This document shows, in pieces, positions 63,615 to 64,000 of a stretch of 64,000 nucleotides of DNA; position 1 is the stretch's first letter, and each line of letters opens with the position of its first letter. The notes beneath the pieces are model-generated. The model was not told where the DNA came from and did not search any database. It saw nothing but the letters and a program-made list of their open reading frames with translations. The stretch comes from Gp6-AA40 sp035649635 (GTDB taxonomy: Bacteria > Acidobacteriota > Vicinamibacteria > Vicinamibacterales > UBA2999): contig DASRJE010000198.1 in assembly GCA_035649635.1 (NCBI GenBank), forward strand, positions 62,001 through 126,000, written 5' to 3'. Made by a program: the position numbers and the translations under genes.

Positions 63615-64000
63615 TTATTCCTCATCCTGATCGTCGGGGCCCTCATCCAGCTTCAAATCGTCGAGAGTCTCATCCGCCTTGGTAGCGACGTCATCGATCT
63701 CGACATTCGCATCGTCCTCGAGATCGTCGACAGCGTAGATGCGCCCTCCCGTTTTCTCCTTGATGGGTCCGCGAGGCTTGTGTTCCTGTTGCGAGGTCTT
63801 CTTTCCTCGCAGTCGCTTGGGAGGCGCAGGCGGACCGAAGTTCGCGCTTCGATCCCGTCCGCCGGGTCCAGTTGATGGGCCACCAAAGCCAGGCCGCGGA
63901 CCGCCGAAGCCACCGCCTCCACCCGGGCGCGGACCGCCAAAGCCACCGCCACCTGGGCGCGGACCGCCAAAGCCACCGCCTGGGCGCGGGCCGCCGAATC
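63615..64000 (-). CDS. Gly/Pro/Arg-rich repeat protein, 3' part only
   Basis: The window ends inside this gene. The visible 128 codons start with repeats FGGPRPGGG, FGGPRPGGGG, FGGPRPGGGGG and FGGPRPGFGG, then a basic stretch (PPKRLRGKKTSQQEHKPRGP) and a very acidic end (VDDLEDDANVEIDDVATKAD, then DDLKLDEGPDDQDEE). It is disordered and may bind nucleic acid. Similar tails occur on pseudouridine synthases and RNA helicases, so the missing N-terminus could hold such an enzyme; this is a guess. The stop TAA is at 63615-63617. Confidence 0.6.
   Translation of the reverse strand, partial: FGGPRPGGGFGGPRPGGGGFGGPRPGGGGGFGGPRPGFGGPSTGPGGRDRSANFGPPAPPKRLRGKKTSQQEHKPRGPIKEKTGGRIYAVDDLEDDANVEIDDVATKADETLDDLKLDEGPDDQDEE

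Overview
The window is about 62-63% GC, gene-dense and wholly bacterial. It most likely comes from an uncultured or little-studied member of the Acidobacteriota, probably Vicinamibacteria-like. This is an inference from gene content: exported DUF4159 and cyclophilin proteins, Ser/Thr kinases with TolB/TPR or beta-propeller sensor halves, a kinase-associated ECF sigma factor, glutamine synthetases I and III side by side, an SDR-type threonine dehydrogenase, and many short palindromic or tandem intergenic repeats. No rRNA, tRNA, insertion sequence, prophage or CRISPR array was seen.

Layout. 0-10.7 kb: 3' part of an M20 peptidase, a 24-bp tandem repeat, typA, mreB, a 2Fe-2S ferredoxin, TerC, an alpha/beta hydrolase, rsgA, a small lipoprotein, an ExeA-like ATPase and a two-domain exported cyclophilin. 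10.7-20 kb: dinB and dut, a secreted M16 peptidase, ettA, a DinB/YfiT-fold protein, and a UbiD-type decarboxylase carrying a repeat-derived insert. 20-30 kb: an FHA-GAF-PP2C phosphatase with its STAS partner, apaG, an MsbA-like ABC exporter, a DUF533 and AIM24 cluster, an SDR epimerase/dehydrogenase, a metallopeptidase-like protein and a quinone reductase. 30.5-35.5 kb: a signalling island made of a membrane Ser/Thr kinase with TPRs, two tandem ~100-aa paralogues of unknown function, a second soluble kinase and a divergent ECF sigma factor. 36-44 kb: metH with three in-frame repeat insertions, then divergent glnA (GSI) and GSIII. 44-54 kb: a HEAT plus DUF349 coiled-coil protein, an SMP-30-like protein, speA, a thioesterase, thrC and pepF. 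54-56 kb: a scarred region with a DUF4159 protein, a cytochrome c remnant, an AbiEii-like nucleotidyltransferase overlapping a 53-aa protein, and a deleted and frameshifted kinase/propeller pseudogene. 56-64 kb: an ArsR-methyltransferase regulator with a visible promoter and operator in front of ahcY, an FAD disulfide reductase operon, a class I aminotransferase, a flippase-like membrane protein, and the 3' end of a Gly/Pro/Arg-rich repeat protein.

Themes. Methionine/SAM-cycle genes recur (metH, ahcY and its likely regulator, possibly the aminotransferase), as do nitrogen genes (GSI, GSIII, speA, thrC). Many genes are coupled by 4-nt ATGA/GTGA-type overlaps. Several repeat families have entered reading frames (metH three times, the UbiD-like gene, the 3' end of dinB, the 3' end of a hydrolase). 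The strongest candidates for something undescribed are the 30.5-35.5 kb kinase/small-paralogue/ECF island and the nucleotidyltransferase/53-aa pair at 55.1-55.7 kb.
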